Part shown: positions 23,767 to 37,499 of the stretch, in pieces
How the letters are laid out: each line of letters starts with the position of its first letter
Position numbering within the stretch: the stretch's first letter is position 1
From: Kitagawia praeruptora
Taxonomy: Eukaryota > Streptophyta > Magnoliopsida > Apiales > Apiaceae
DNA length: 64,000 nt
Direction of reading: 5' to 3'
Assembly: GCA_037693485.1 (NCBI GenBank)
Contig: CM075347.1
Span: 143,171,501 to 143,235,500 of the forward strand
Position numbers and translations under genes: made by a program
The notes under the pieces: generated by a model
What the model was told of the DNA's origin: nothing
Databases searched by the model: none
Seen by the model: only the letters and a program-made list of their open reading frames with translations

Positions 23767-25103
23767 GCATCTCTCATTATACAGATCCTTTTGTTGATCT
23801 ATATTCCAGTGATGACTATGTCGACTCGTCAACATCTTCTAACACAGTTCCTACAAATTCTCCAATTGAGCTCATACAACCATCCCCAGCTACGAACGTT
23901 CCTCCAACAGAAGTTCAGTCTGAGGATTCTAGTGATGTCTCTCCCACTCCACCAACTCTTTCAGATGAACATGCTCATCGCTCTACTCGGGTAAGAAAGC
24001 CTTCTGTTCGACTGACTAATTATCATGTTTATTCCGCTATACAATCATTACATGAGCCTCAATCATATAGAGAGGAAAGTGTTAACCCTCTTTGACAGAA
24101 AGCAATGGAAGTGGAACTTCATGCATTAGACAAAACTCTCACTTGGGATTTAGTAACTTTGCCTCCTGGTAAAACAGCAGTGAGTTGTCGATGGATCTAT
24201 AAAATCAAAACAAAATCTAATGGCTCTATTGAAAGATATAAAGCTCATCTAGTTGCTAGAGGCTTTACTCAAGAGTATGGCATTGATTACGAGGAAACTT
24301 TTGCACCAGTTGCTCGTCTCACATCTGTTCGAAGTTTACTAGCTGTTGGAGCATCAAAACACTGGGATATGTGGCAAATGGATGTCAAGAACGCCTTTCT
24401 CAATGGAGATCTACATGAGGAAGTTTATCTCAAACCTCCTCCAGGTTTTTCCCACTCACCAAATCAAGTGTTCAAGCTTAACAATGCACTTTATGGTCTT
24501 AAACAAGCACCTCGAGCTTGGTTTGAAAAATTCAGCAAAATTGTTCAGCAGTTGGGATTTTCTTCAAGTCCATATGATCATGCCTTTTTTATACGAAGAT
24601 CTGAACGAGGAATTGTTTTACTTCTCCTATATGTAGATGATATGATCATTACTGGAGATGACACAAAAGGAATTTCTGAACTCAAACAATTTTTCAGTCA
24701 GCAATTTGAGATGAAGGATCTTGGTTCACTGAGCTACTTCTTGGGTCTTGAGGTTTCTTCTGTCCCTACTGGCTACACACTTTCACAAGTAAAGTATGCA
24801 TCTGACCTTTTATTAAAATCTAGAATCATTGATACCAAGATTTCCTCCACATCTTTGGAATACGAGGTTAAACTTAACGTAGAAGACGGTGAACTGCTTT
24901 CCAATCCTACATTGTATGGCCAATTGGTTGGAAGTTTAATTTATCTCACTGTCACTCATCCAGATATTGCTCATGCCGTGCACATTGTAAGTCAGTTCAT
25001 GGCAGCTCCTCGCACTCCTCATTTCACAGTTGTTCTTCACATACTTCGTTATGTCAAAGGCACTATATTTCAGGATTACATTATTCATTTGACTCTCCAC
25101 TAG
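23767..25103 (+). pseudogene. copia reverse transcriptase region
   Basis: After the CACTA the copia frame resumes with a Ser/Pro-rich linker. A TGA at about 24094-24096 (Trp expected) is followed by the RT domain from about 24105: WIYKIKTKSNGSIERYKA, WQMDVKNAFLNGDL, LYGLKQAPRAW and the catalytic YVDDMII. Homology reaches GSLIYLTVTHPDIAHAV and ILRYVKGTIFQ, where a 1-base loss near 25075 shifts the frame into the RNase H part. Confidence 0.9.
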
Positions 25104-25579
25104 AGTTACATGCCTACTCAGATGCTGATTGGGGCGGTGATCCTACTACCAGATGTTCTACTACTGGATTTTGTTTCTTTCTTGGTGACTCTCTCATCTC
25201 CTGGCGCAGTAAGAAACAATCTCTTGCTTCTCGATCCAGTGCCGATTCAGAATATCGGGCTCTTGCCGATACTACACATGAATTAATTTGGCTACGATGG
25301 TTACTTAAAGATATGAGTGTCAAGCAATCTTCATCCACTTCTATCTATTGTGACAGTAAAAGTGCCATTGACATTGCTCATAATAATGTTTTTCATGAAC
25401 GTACTAAACACATTGAGATCGACTGTCACTTCACCCGTCAACAAGTAGCAAAGGGAACAATTCGTTTACAAGGTGTTGCTAGTGCTAATAATGCTGCAGA
25501 TATATTCACAAAATCTCATACACCTGGAAGTTTTCATAAATATGTTCACAAACTCAAGTTGATTTTTCAACCATTTTAA
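25079..25579 (+). pseudogene. copia RNase H region
   Basis: Out of frame with RT by one base. ELHAYSDADWGGD carries the first acidic residues, SWRSKKQSLASRSSADSEYRA the second set, and IYCDSKSAI and HIEIDCHFTR the last. The stop is at 25577-25579. The purine-rich tract gagtgggggtg at about 25584-25594 precedes the 3' LTR. Confidence 0.9.
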
Positions 25580-25592
25580 GTTTGAGTGGGGG

Positions 25593-25837
25593 TGTTAAAG
25601 TCATATTTCTACACTCAACATTCTACGGTTTAGACTATCAACAGCGTTCAACGACAGCATACAAGTTTATACTTTCTTGTACTAGCATAGACTTTCTCGT
25701 ATGTTTAATTTTCTATATATTTGGTTCTTGAATATGTAACACATATCACAGATTGTAATACAAGAGTTAATACCTTCTCTTACATTACATGTCTTCATCT
25801 GCTATCTATACACACATAGCAGCAATAAGATTTATCA
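25593..25837 (+). repeat. copia 3' LTR
   Basis: 245 bases, TG...CA, followed by the target duplication agagg. Three differences from the 5' LTR. Confidence 0.95.
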
Positions 25838-26572
25838 AGAGGGAAGCCTGTGTACGTTGGAGTCAATCCAGGTCCAAACCCATTCGACTACGAGTATGCT
25901 GCTTCTGCAGCTCAGCTGCATGTTAATCCCAATGTAGCCCTGTTTTTTCTAGAAAATGATTTACACCAAGGAACAAACATGAATCTACATTTTACCAAGC
26001 CCGCTACTCCAACAACTTTCTTGCCTCGAAAAGTTGCAGAGTCCATTCCATTCTCGTTGAATAAACTACCAGAAACATTTAAAAAATTCTCTGTGAAACA
26101 GAACACATTGGAATCTAAAATAATTAAGCAGACACTCGGTGAATGCGAAGCTCCAAGCATCAAAGGCGAAGAGAAGTATTGCGCAACATCACTAGAGAAT
26201 ATGATCGATTTCTCGACTTCTAAATTGGGGAAAAAAGTGAATACAGTGTCAACAGTTGTTGAGAAAGAAAGTGAAATGCAGAGGTATAGAATTGTTAGAT
26301 CAAAAAAACTGGGAGAAAAGGATGTGATATGTCACAAGCAAAACTATCCATATGCTGTGTTTTATTGCCACGAGACAAACAATGTCAAGGCATATACAAT
26401 TTCACTTGTTGGAAATGATGGAACAAAAGCGAAAGCAACAGCTATTTGTCACGCAGATACTTCCTCTTGGAATCTGAAACATTTGGCGTTTCAGGTGCTC
26501 AATGTTAAGCCTGGAACTGTTCCAGTTTGCCATTTTCTACCCGAGGATCATGTCGTTTGGGTTCCTTATTAA
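25838..26572 (+). pseudogene. BURP-B: RD22-like BURP domain, 3' part of split gene
   Basis: Continues the gene cut at 6898: GKPVYVGVNPGPNPFDYEYAAS, then VALFFLENDLHQG and a complete BURP domain. The CH series is full: CH-X10-CH (CHKQNYPYAVFYCH), X25, CH, X25, CH-X8-W (CHFLPEDHVVW). The sequence from here to the stop at 26570-26572 is open and looks conserved. BURP proteins are plant-specific apoplastic proteins; the RD22 subgroup is known for drought/ABA-responsive expression. With its first exons missing and a 19-kb insert, this gene is not expected to make the normal protein. Confidence 0.85.
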
Positions 26573-26693
26573 GAGTATTATTGCTGGATTTCGTTATATG
26601 TGGTGTGTTATAAGCTCTTCTTTCGAATGGTTTACAATCTTGAAGGAATAACGGGCGCGGCCCGTTGCTACTTAAAAGTGGGAAGCTTATATT

Positions 26694-27181
26694 GTGCCTG
26701 TTTGGTTCGTCTTAAAGTTGATGGCTTATGACTTATAAGCCCATAAGAGCTTATGGGGGGTGTTTGCCTATTTAAGTTTTAGCTCAACTTATAACTTATA
26801 TGTTGATGAGTTGAATGTTAAGAAATCCTAACATTCAACTTATTCTTATTTCTCGATACACGCAATATATAATATCCTTCAAATCTTCAAAATCATAATC
26901 TTTTGATCCGTTCATTAAAAAATTGATATGCATATATCAAATTTTTCTACTCATCGATATTATCCATTGACATCCATTGATATATATTAAAAAACAAGTA
27001 TTTTGAAAATAATTAAAAAAAAGTTAACTTATAAGTTCTGATTTACCAAACACTCTACTAATTTATAAGTTTTGATTTACCAAATCTACTGATTTATAAT
27101 TTCTGATCTACTTATCACTTATATGACACTTATGCTTTATAAGCCATAAGCTACTCATTTTAAGGTAAGCCAAACGGCTCC
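26694..27181. mobile_element. MITE, probably PIF/Harbinger-like
   Basis: The left end gtgcctgtttggttcg and the right end reversed, ggagccgtttggctta, are imperfect inverted repeats that extend through cttaaag...gcttatgacttataag. Flanks share att. Roughly 490 bases without coding capacity. Superfamily assignment is tentative. Confidence 0.5.
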
Positions 27182-28502
27182 ATTACCATCATACCATGTT
27201 CTTAGTAAATAATATAAAAATGTTTCTGCACATTTTTATGTTTAACTTATAAGAATTGTACTTGTAAGAAGGCATTCATGCTTCATGCATGGCCCAGTTA
27301 TTGAACTAAGTTTTATGGATAAATTACTAAATAAAATTTTAGAATCAAAAAATCATTAAAAGTTCATAGTTTTACTATTTTGATCAATTAAAAAAAATTA
27401 ATTTTTATCTCAACAAAGAACTTAACTAATGATAAATTATGATATATTTTTTAATGAGCTTTAATAATATACACATTATTTTTCTCGATAATTTGTTTTA
27501 ATATTTTAATTTAGTTTATATACCCCTTCTACTTAGTCCCTGAGTTTTGCAATTATTAAATCTAAATAGTGGCCTGAAGCATTTTGTTTGGTAGTTGGGA
27601 GGGTTATCGCAATTGAAAGACTGTGTTGAAGTGGGGCTGGATATTATCTCTTGATTGTGTGTTTAAGCTTCAGCCTGTGAGGCAAAATCCACCGGGGCCG
27701 AGCAATAATGCTGGTGATTGGTGTAGAAAAATCAAGTCGATAAATGAACATAAACAGGGTTAGGGTGTGCAAGAGGGAAGATAGCAACCGATTATCTTTT
27801 CTGGACACCCTCTCCATCTTTAACAATTCCCATTCTTGGAATTGAAAAGTAAACATATCATGCTGCACTTGTTATCCAGGTATTGTTCTTCAAGAGCATG
27901 ATATATCTCTTGAATTGCAAGTTGTATTTATGTTTTTTGGTTTGATTTTTCTAGTGTGTGCCCTTGGGCACATGCTAAGAATTTGTAGTAGTTTAGTTGT
28001 CAAATTTTGATTGGTGTGGAATTCATTAAAAATGATGGGCTCCCCTGCATTCATATAAGTATCCTTCAATCAAAATTTGACAGCTCATTATTGGGCACAG
28101 TTTTTGTGATTAGAATGTAATGAAATAGAATGGAATGAGATTTGTAATATAAAATGAATAAAAATTCAAAATTTTCATTAATTGATCCATTTCATTTTCA
28201 AGTCACCTACATTAAATATCCTTATTTGAGAAGAATTTCTTCAGTTCTTATCTCTTCCATTTACTTTACAATTTTTATCATAACAATTTTACATAATATC
28301 ATTTTTTTTTCAAATCTTATCTTCAATTTTTATTATTTTTCTTTGATTTCATTTATCCCAACCAAACACAATATTATGGTTAATGGAAATTGATTAAAAA
28401 AATATATCTCTCTCTCTACTATAACTCGATCGACCAATGTACAGAAGTAGCACGTTGCCCAACAAAAATGGGTAAATTCCACCTAACAGAAGCCATCAAA
28501 TA
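27182..28502. other. AT-rich intergenic region
   Basis: No gene recognised. Short frames at 27644-27868 (minus) and 28154-28393 (plus) lack any family signal. Confidence 0.5.
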
Positions 28503-28940
28503 TAAATTTAACCAATGTCGGTCGATATTGAGATCAACTTACCGTTAAGCACAATAATATTGGAATAAAACCGAAAATAGTATCACAATCAATATATAAT
28601 AAAATAATATTTAAATCTTTTTTTCTTGCTAATTTAATATTTAAATCCTAGTGTAGATATGGACAAGCATATATACTCAACTTGCGGACTTTAAGTGAAA
28701 TGTCGGCCATTTACAATTACTAATTTATTCTGCACTCGTGACCATTTGTGGGACTCAGGTAAAAGCCAGTGGCCTTAAAGGAGTCGCCACTACAGTAAAA
28801 CCTCGCTAAATTAATATAGTTGGTAATTAATCGATAAATTAATAATTATTAATTTATAGAGAATTTTTTAAATCAAAAAAAAATTTCAATTCTATACAAT
28901 TAAATAGAATGAATTGTACAATTTATGTTTTATACTTAAC
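28503..28940. repeat. Duplicated upstream flank, copy 1, left half
   Basis: Matches 52543-53012 closely (for example gatattgagatcaacttacc and caagcatatatactcaactt). In the second copy this DNA leads into BURP-C. Here it is interrupted at 28940 by the Helitron block and resumes at 45331. Confidence 0.85.
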
Positions 28941-29825
28941 TAGTCGATAAAACCGTGCTTCGCGGCGACGTAACAATTTTTTTAAAAAAATTCAATACAT
29001 ATTACGTTATAATATATTATAAATATTAAATTTTAGTAGTTACATAATTTATTCTCTAATGAACCGATTTCTTGTTAAACGCGATTCTTTTGATTAAGCC
29101 GCTCTCTTGTTAAAACCGAAATCCCAACTTTAACATATATTATAAAGACTTATATAATAATTTTTATCCATAAAAATCGAACCCTAAAAATTTTAAAAAA
29201 AATATATGACCTAATTATCAAATTTTAATAGCTAATGCAACTCTTTCTAGTGAGACGTCATCTCGTTAAACACGTTTCGAGTCACTCTTGTTTGAAACTA
29301 AAACTCTAACTTCATTACATATATTATTGATAAAACTTATCTTGTAAAATAACTTTTTTTCTTAAAAATTAAAACCTTAAAAAGGAGTAAATTCTAATTT
29401 TTACATTTTTTAAATTTTCTAATATTTTGATTGAGCCGCTCTCTCGTTAAAATCGAAATCTCAATTTTAACATATATTATAAAGACTTATATATTAATTT
29501 TTATCCATAAAAATTGAACCCTAAAAATTAAGAAAAATATGACATCAGTATCAAATTTTAATAGCTAATACAATCCTTTCTAGTCAGTCATCTTCCCGTT
29601 AAACACGTTTTGAGTCGCTCTTATTTGAAACTGAAATTCAAACTTCTTTACATGTTATTGATAACACTTATCTTATAAAACAATTTTTTTTCTCTCAAAA
29701 ATTAAAACAACTTTTGAATAAATTTGAACACATATACTATTTTTAATAGAATTTTTAATTATATGTGTTATTTAAAAATCTGAACTCTTTTATAAATTCG
29801 AATATCTATTCAATTTCTTTCAAAA

Positions 29826-30244
29826 CTTTTAGAGAAAATTGCACTTCGTATACCTATAGTTTGGCCCTTCCTGCACTTGCAATATTACATTTCTAAAACT
29901 AGCACATGTAGTACTGCATTTCTAAAAATTTTATTTAATGTGTACTCCCGTCAACTCCGTCTAACGGAGTTAGTGAATAACCCTAATTTCATCTCCGCCG
30001 GACTTTTGCAGTTTTCGGCGAAGCCTAAAACGTCCCGGGGAGCTTCAGTTAAGCACCAAATCACCAAGGAAATGTTCCTCAACTCATAACTAAACTACAA
30101 CATGCAACAAACAACCCCAACAATGATCAAAAAGACCACAATCGACTGATTTCCGGCGAACTCTACTACCATGTCCGGCGAACTGCGTTTTTACCAAAAA
30201 CTCAACCAAATCCAACATTCTAGGTATCAAAATGAAGCTTAGAG
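29826..30244. mobile_element. Foldback element copy 1, left part, split by the LARD
   Basis: Nearly identical to the left half of the element at 43446-44228 (cacttcgt, gtagtttggcccttcctgca, tccgccggacttttgcag). It continues after the LARD at 41946-42030 (cctcataaaactttccccta) and then loses homology, so its right arm is missing. Confidence 0.75.
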
Positions 30245-33200
30245 TGTAACGCCCCCAAATCCGGGGTCAGGAGATTTGGTCGTTAACCGAAAATTCTCAA
30301 ATATATTCACATGCTTTTAAACACAATATTCCTTGTAATTGCCCAATATTAAAAATATATAACATCTGTGACCCCAACCACTAAGATCTTTTAGGTTATA
30401 GTGCTAGAAATAAGAATCCAAATTCCATTAAATAAAAACTTTCTTCTTTATAGCATTCACTTTGATCAAATCTTAAATCACTGGTATAATTTCGACAAGA
30501 AGTATACCAGGTCAACAAATCTAATACATAATAATAATTATTAGAGTTCAACTATATAAAATAGACCTTACACTAGATCCAGATCTCCCGAGTCAAGTCA
30601 TCTTCAAAATAGCGTCTGTTTATTCTCTTCCGAACTGTGCGGATAGGTCTCGCCAAACTACCTTACTGAAAAGTTAGAATTCCGAAACAAACAAGTATGA
30701 GCAAAAGAAATGCTCAGCAAGTGATAGTTTTGAACAGTAAGAAATAAACATATAGTTTCTCTAAAACATTGATAAGAAGACAAATATCTTTATAAAAAGC
30801 ATAAATCACAATATAAGTATTTTAACTATAAAATCTTTCATCACAGAATGAATTAAAAGAAGGTATGAAATGAGTATTCAGATAAGATATGTTCAATGTT
30901 CTACTAGTGGGATCCCGACCAGCTAAACAATTGGTTTAGATTTATTTTCAACAAGGAAGTATCATTGATTCACAATATCATTATAAAAATAGTCAATTTT
31001 CATCAATAAATCATCAACAAACCATCCATATCTCAAAAATATTTTAATCAAATTTTCAACAGTAAAGCAAGTACGGTATATACTTACTCATCAATATTTG
31101 TATCACAATTAAAGAAATAACTCACTTGAACAATAAGTGAGGGATAGTAACACTTGCCTCTATATACGAAGTCTCGAATTCACAAACGTCACTTCGTTAC
31201 TCAACTTTATGTCAACCTCTACTTCTTCATTCGTTGGCTTCTACTCGGCGATACGTCTATCTCTCCTCCATAATTCGTCAGTCTCCAATTGCGTACCCTT
31301 GTCGACTCCACTAAATGTTTTCTTTCTCAAAATTCCATCTACTTTCGCACTGGCTCTAAACTAGCCTCGAATCGGTACCTATATAAAGGTAAAATACTAC
31401 TTCAGTACACGCATAATCTTAAACGTCTAACTCTATTCTACCCAGACGCATCCTACATCGCTTTACCATTTAGCATATACGTACATCACGTATTAATTAC
31501 ATTCTCAAAATAGTAATATATAACTGCCTAAATCACATAACACTTAGCACGTATTTCACATCAATTTACAAGTAACTCTCATCAAATTATTATAAATTTT
31601 ATAAAATAATTCTAACGAAAATTGGACAACACCTCCTTTAAAATACCTAACCCGTCCAAATACAACCGACCCAAATCAGAAATCAATCATTATGCGGTAC
31701 ATACACTATATAAATATTCAATTTTCCACTTATAGCAGTACTAACAAATTTCAAGTTGCCAAACATATATTACATCTTTATATAAAGGAAAATGCTAAAG
31801 ACCCCAAATTTGATCCCAAAAAAATTCCCAAATTCCATGTGTCATCTTTTAATTGGTCATATCATAATGGACCCCCCTGGATTCACATTAATCTCCCCAA
31901 TTAAAATTGTCCAATTTGCCAAGTCACCCATGCCATGTCATTTGGGAACTTTTTTGGGGACTCAATTTGGGGTCCCTAGCACTACTCTTATATAAATGAC
32001 TAGCATTACTAACAATTAGCACCAACTTGAACAATTTGAACTTAAATTACCACTAATACAATTAGCACTAATTACGACAATATACATTACCATATAATCG
32101 ATCCACCACTAAACCGAGTTCACCATACCCACTCATCCCAACCATTTATGTACTTTATTACACAACATTTACTCATTCCCGAACTAATTCACAAAGCTCT
32201 CCCACACAAGTACCACACCCACAAATGCCATCACCCTCATATAAAAGCCCACACTGACATATACAAACAGTCATCACACTCACGCTTCCATACCACCTCT
32301 ACTCTCTTTTCCACCCCTGTAATTTTTGCACCATGATCAACTATATTAACACACACACTTCCTAACAGAACCTTACACTCCCCCCTTGACCTCCTCCTTC
32401 GTCTTGCCACATCACACACCCACGGCTACATTATCTTTAGTTACTCCATAAACTTACAATTAACATTCTTTATATAAACATACAACCAATTATAGCCACT
32501 ACAATGACCAGGACACCCACACTCCGGTCTCGACATCCACACGCCACTACCTCCTTCTTTAATTAACTAACCACCATCATACATTTACCAAAAACTCAAG
32601 CTACTACAACGGATAGAAATAGAGATTCGGAAAATCAATTATAGCACACACCATAACTCACTGCAGTTTCCCCTGAACTGAACCCCCAAATTCGAACCAC
32701 AGAAGCTCGCCTATACATACTCTGCCCATACCCGTGCAAACAACATCACCGCCACCATTAGGGAGCTCAACAAATTCCCGGACCACTCCAAAATCTCACC
32801 AAAACAACTGAAAGAAACCCATACAATACAAAATCAATTCAAAGCAGTTCATACCCCATGCCACCAGCTCAACTAACTTCATTTTTGGTGACTGAACCCT
32901 GTGGCAACTACCGGAATCACTACGCTCCGGCCACAGCTACCTCCCAACCTTCTGTACCTCCTTATTCCTCCATAAACCCTCAAAATCAGAATCCAACTCA
33001 GCCATATATCTATGTACGTTCTTACACACACACAAGCTTGGACTCCATAGACACACACACAGTTCACTGATACACACACAACTACACTCAATTAACACAC
33101 ACACACACACACGCGATATACTTACACCCACACACTCTATAATCTCACATACACGCACTCTATGATTTATACACACCCACCCATCAAGCACAATTAGCAG

Positions 33201-34196
33201 TATCCAAACAAAGAGGAGAGGGAAAAGTAATTCGCAGCAGGAAATCACAAAAGACAGTTTCGAATCAAAGCATAACAATGAACTTCCAAAGCTCTGACCT
33301 TAATTCGGTCATACACATACACCAATGAGCACACACACCAGAACTCCCACCTCTATGTATAGATACACACCCGCTGTATACACCCTGCTCGAGTGAAAAG
33401 GAGTAAAGAGAAATGGAGGGTTTCTCGAGGGAGGGAATCGAGAGAGAAGGTCAGAGAGATTAGGGAGAGATATTGATCGAATTCGGGAGAGAGAGAGGGA
33501 GCCCTCCCCAGATTTTTCTTTTTGAGAGATAAAAGAGACAGTAAAGAATTCTCATGAATAATCCAGAAGACCCGAGAGAAGGCAAAGCAATTCTCGAAAT
33601 TTCACATTTCTGAAACCGAACAATTAATAATTTAAATCACTTCTGAAATCGAAAATAAACAGAAAATAGGTGAAGATTTAAATTTAAAATTATAAAATAA
33701 AGTTCGTGAAATTACAAACACTCCTATATTTTTAAAATATTTTTAGGATCAAAAATGAATTTAATATGAATTTTACAAGTTTTGATCCTTTAAATACAAT
33801 ATAACTCATAAAATCATTTTAAAATATTTAAACGCCCAAAATAATTCTTCCAATAATTTAAAAACTAAATAATATCATAAAGATGATAACACAAAAGATT
33901 TCATGATTTTTAGTAACTCCAGTGATTTTATAAAATTCCCAGAAGATAAATAAAACCTGTTTTTAATAGATATAATCCCAGAAAATGAAATTAACACATA
34001 CATGCTCACACTGGCACACACACAAATTGTCATATACATATGCAAACACGATATCACGCAAAATATATAACTCACTATACATTTACCAGGAGACACTTCA
34101 ATTTGGAGCCAAAAGTCTCTACATTTTTATTCCTCCTCCTTTATGGAAAAGCCGATAAAGTGTTTTTAATAATTCATAAAATTTTGGGTTGTTACA
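30245..34196 (-). repeat. LARD 3' LTR (minus strand)
   Basis: Similar throughout to 37500-41945. It carries a private 201-base MITE at 31787-31987. CA-dinucleotide-rich tracts are at about 33025-33180. Small frames in it (for example 32858-33070 and 39903-40097, the same in both LTRs) are low-complexity and not supported as genes. Confidence 0.9.
31787..31987. mobile_element. MULE-type MITE in the LARD LTR
   Basis: Present in one LTR and absent from the other, where a single ttatataaa stands. Here a 9-bp duplication ttatataaa flanks it (31778-31786, 31988-31996). Ends are related inverted repeats: ggaaaatgctaaagacccca and, reversed, gagtagtgctagggacccca. The 9-bp duplication fits Mutator-like transposition. 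Confidence 0.85.
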
Positions 34197-37100
34197 GTCT
34201 ACCCCTCTTAAAAGGATTCCGTCCTCGGAATCAGTCTGAAGAAAACAAGTGAGGGTACTTTTCAAATATTTCACTTACGAGTTCCATAGTTAATCCTTCC
34301 ACCCTAGGATTCCTCCGAATTAATCTCATATATAGATGGTATATCAAGCATGCCATAACATTCCATTAAAACTTAAACCACATATAACAAATAGGTTTCC
34401 ATAAACAATCTTTGTTCACGATAACTATCACATTCCAATTATATCCTTCATCACTCTATTTTTGACTTCAACTGAATTAGTAATCTCGTGTCCTTGTTAT
34501 CTGCTCCTTATCCATACCCAGTTATCCGAAATATCGAATCTTGTACATGTGTTATCGATCGAATGCGTAAGCTGATTCCATCAGCAATCTCTGCTTTAAC
34601 ATTAATTTCTTAAACTTGATTAACCAATTCTCTGTCGACGTGAATATATCTTGGACCACTTAAAATGTCATCATGTCTGTCTTTATTGCTTTCAATCATT
34701 GATAACTTTAGGAATCATAAGGGTTTATAACAAAATGAATTGATAAAGTACATTGGTGTTAACATGTTTGAATATAGGCTGAGTTTTGTTTGGTAGGATT
34801 TTTTTTTTTTGTACAGGAATTTAACCGAGAGATCAATATGATCATTGAACTATTATCAGGTTGTACTTGTCACTTAGGTCAACCGCCATAGTACGAAAAG
34901 GTGGCCAGCCTTTAGTACTTTCATGACAAACACAATCAGTGGCGTCCCACCCAAACTTCTATCATATAGATAGTATGTCCCTGAATCCCCTACATACATA
35001 GGGTTGTTCATCTCAGTTAAATATTCAGGAAAAAAATATAGAAAAAGTTCAAAGGTCTCAAAAATTTATATGTACAATGTTGGACCAAGTAACCCCTGCA
35101 TAATAGAGGTATATATCTTTGAAAGAATAGGAATGTGCTTAAGTGAATCGGATATACATGGCTCGTCATCAGTTGAAGTATAATTGATTGTCAAATGGGA
35201 TATGGTACCAACAAAACAAGGAAGAACAAAATGAAGGTTAAATCTCCTTAAACTACGATGAATTAAATAAGATCGACGGCTGGTAGTAGATAACCACGCT
35301 CTTACTCCCAACACATGCCAGTAATGGTATTACACATCTTTTCTATAGTCCTTTCGTAAAATCTATAACGTTTGCTAGGTAACTAAAATCGCAAAAGGAA
35401 TTCCAGAAGGTACATGAAGGTCTACAGGTAGCATCTTCCAAACTGGTAGCTCTGGATGCCCAATTAGCTCATGCGGCCTTAAAATAATTATCTCGTCCGA
35501 AACCGAATCTTTGGATGCATTGAACTCCTGCTCACGTAATATGTCGGGATAGTCAATAACGTCGCATCAATCGTCGTAATAACCTTAAGCGAACCCTATC
35601 CTAAATCATTTTACCTAACGTCTGTCGATACCCTACATTGTCGTCATCCTGTAATAATCTCTATAGATTCCACGGTAGACATCTCCAACCGCAAGAAGTT
35701 CTGTCCAGTTCGACCTAATCATCTCAAGTGAGCACGTCATCTCGACTCGTAATTGTCTCTTCTTTAATTCCTGGAAACTTTCTTGGTCATCACGTCTCAG
35801 CTCACGTAAAGCTATATTATACAATCATAGCTAAAACAAATACAATGTTCTTCTTGCTTCGCCTCACAACTCAAAGGATCCCCTTGTCCTTTTGTTTCTA
35901 TTCGAAAGACTCATTGTTCTCACCTTTGACTGTTAGAACATTATAATAATAACCAAGGGTGAGCACATAAAATGTTCGGCAAGTTCACTATCCCAAATAT
36001 TATACAGGAACATTTTATAAAATGATGGTGATAAAAGATAATGATTGAACAAATAGGAAACTCATACGATATTCAATCATGAAAGCCATATAGGCAACTT
36101 CTCAAAATTTGTGAGAATATAAAAATTCTATCAAAATCTCTGACAACTCAAAGAATTCAAATAATCTCAACCACAAGAACATCGGAAATGAACCACTCCA
36201 CAATTTCAAGAATTTCAAGAAAATCATCAACTTATTTGGCAGCTCAGAATTTAAGAAAAGATTACTGGTCTTCCACCTCTCGGTACCCCCATGGTGCGAT
36301 CAACTACCATGCCACAAGTACCGTTCTCCTGTGATACCCCACCCAGCCTGATCAGGGCTATGATGTCGTACCACCGAAATTTTCTCTTTGCTAGCATAAA
36401 ATGGGTTATCATTTTCAACCCTGGCAACATTAGTGCCAAAATAATTATCCGCCTTTCCGGATAAAACTCGCCAAAACCATGGGTTATTACCCATGTTGAC
36501 CAGTTCACACCAGAGTTTCCAGAGTAATAACTTATTGAAATCAATAGCTGCCAAAATTCCACAATTAAATGTCAAGCACGACACACAGTCAGTGCTTTCT
36601 CAAACTCCACTGCTAATCCGAATAATGGATTAACCTTAAATATTAGAATAAAATTTATTCGACGATACGAATAATGCATCATCCACTTTGACAAAGGAGG
36701 TAGCTATCTCGAATTAATGAGAATAACTATTTTTATCAAGAAAATACAATTTAAAGTATACAAAATGAATGAAATGACCAATAATTAGCAACCGAATAAT
36801 CTTCAACAATTTTAGCAAAGTAGACACTTCAAGAAGTATAACTTGATTATCAAGAGTTAAAATAAATGTTACTATTTAAATAAATGGTTCGAACAATGAA
36901 CCATTACCCGATGTCAAGAAGAGTAGTTGAATTTGAGAAATAAATCCAACTGGTAAAAATAAATATTCAGCTATCTCGAAGCAATCAAACAAGCTTCAGC
37001 CGAATAAATTTAAAGAGTCATCCCGATCAATGAGACTGACTAATATTTTTAAATGTCATCTTCCTCGCAAAAAGGATTCGTAATTAATTTAATTCTTCGA

Positions 37101-37499
37101 TAGATATAATCACTCCAACATTTGAAGCAAATATTTGAGTACCCAACAATTTCACCAAAAAATTTATAAAATCCTTTGAGAACAATAATGTTCATAGGAA
37201 TCTCATAAATTCTTTAGGAGATAAGGGATAGAGTGAACTCGCCTCAGTCTTTGTGCTTGCTCAAACCCACTTAAGACTTACTCTCTGAAATTCCGTAGTA
37301 GACATCAACAGTCTCAAGGTGTTTCATCCACTCCAGCGCAACCATCTCACGCGAGCACTCAAATCTTAACTTACTAATTGGTACTCTATCCAATAGTCCA
37401 ACAAGAACTCTATATGAGCTCTGACGTTCCTTACTTAGCTATACACAATCCTACAAACTCTCGTTTCTATTTTACTATAACCTCTCTCTGATACCATTC
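34197..37499 (-). other. LARD interior, noncoding
   Basis: 3.3 kb with no gag or pol motif in any frame; the longest frame is about 100 codons (36251-36562, minus) without family signal. By analogy with LARDs, packaging signals may lie here, but none can be identified by eye. Confidence 0.7.
37486..37496 (-). promoter_or_regulatory. LARD primer binding site
   Basis: The minus strand reads tggtatcagag three bases after the LTR end, matching initiator-Met-tRNA primer sites. Confidence 0.85.

Larger units (their letters stand above)
6899..25837 (+). mobile_element. Ty1/copia LTR retrotransposon with nested insertions
   Basis: Bounded by two 245-base LTRs with the 5-bp target duplication agagg at 6894-6898 and 25838-25842. 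It carries a PBS for initiator methionine tRNA, gag, protease, integrase, RT, RNase H and a PPT in copia order. Two secondary insertions interrupt it: a reversed gypsy LTR fragment (9132-9668) and a CACTA element (10819-23763). Without them the element would be about 5.3 kb. Frameshifts and stops in gag, protease, integrase and RT/RNase H show it is defective. Insertion is into the BURP-B exon. Confidence 0.95.

Noticed and set aside
32858..33278. Several overlapping frames in the LARD LTRs, repeated at 39903-40317
   Set aside because: Low-complexity translations of CA-rich tracts; their presence in both LTRs reflects LTR identity, not coding conservation.
36251..36584. Overlapping minus-strand frames in the LARD interior
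   Set aside because: Two frames of similar length overlap, neither has family motifs; expected by chance in a 3.3-kb noncoding interior.
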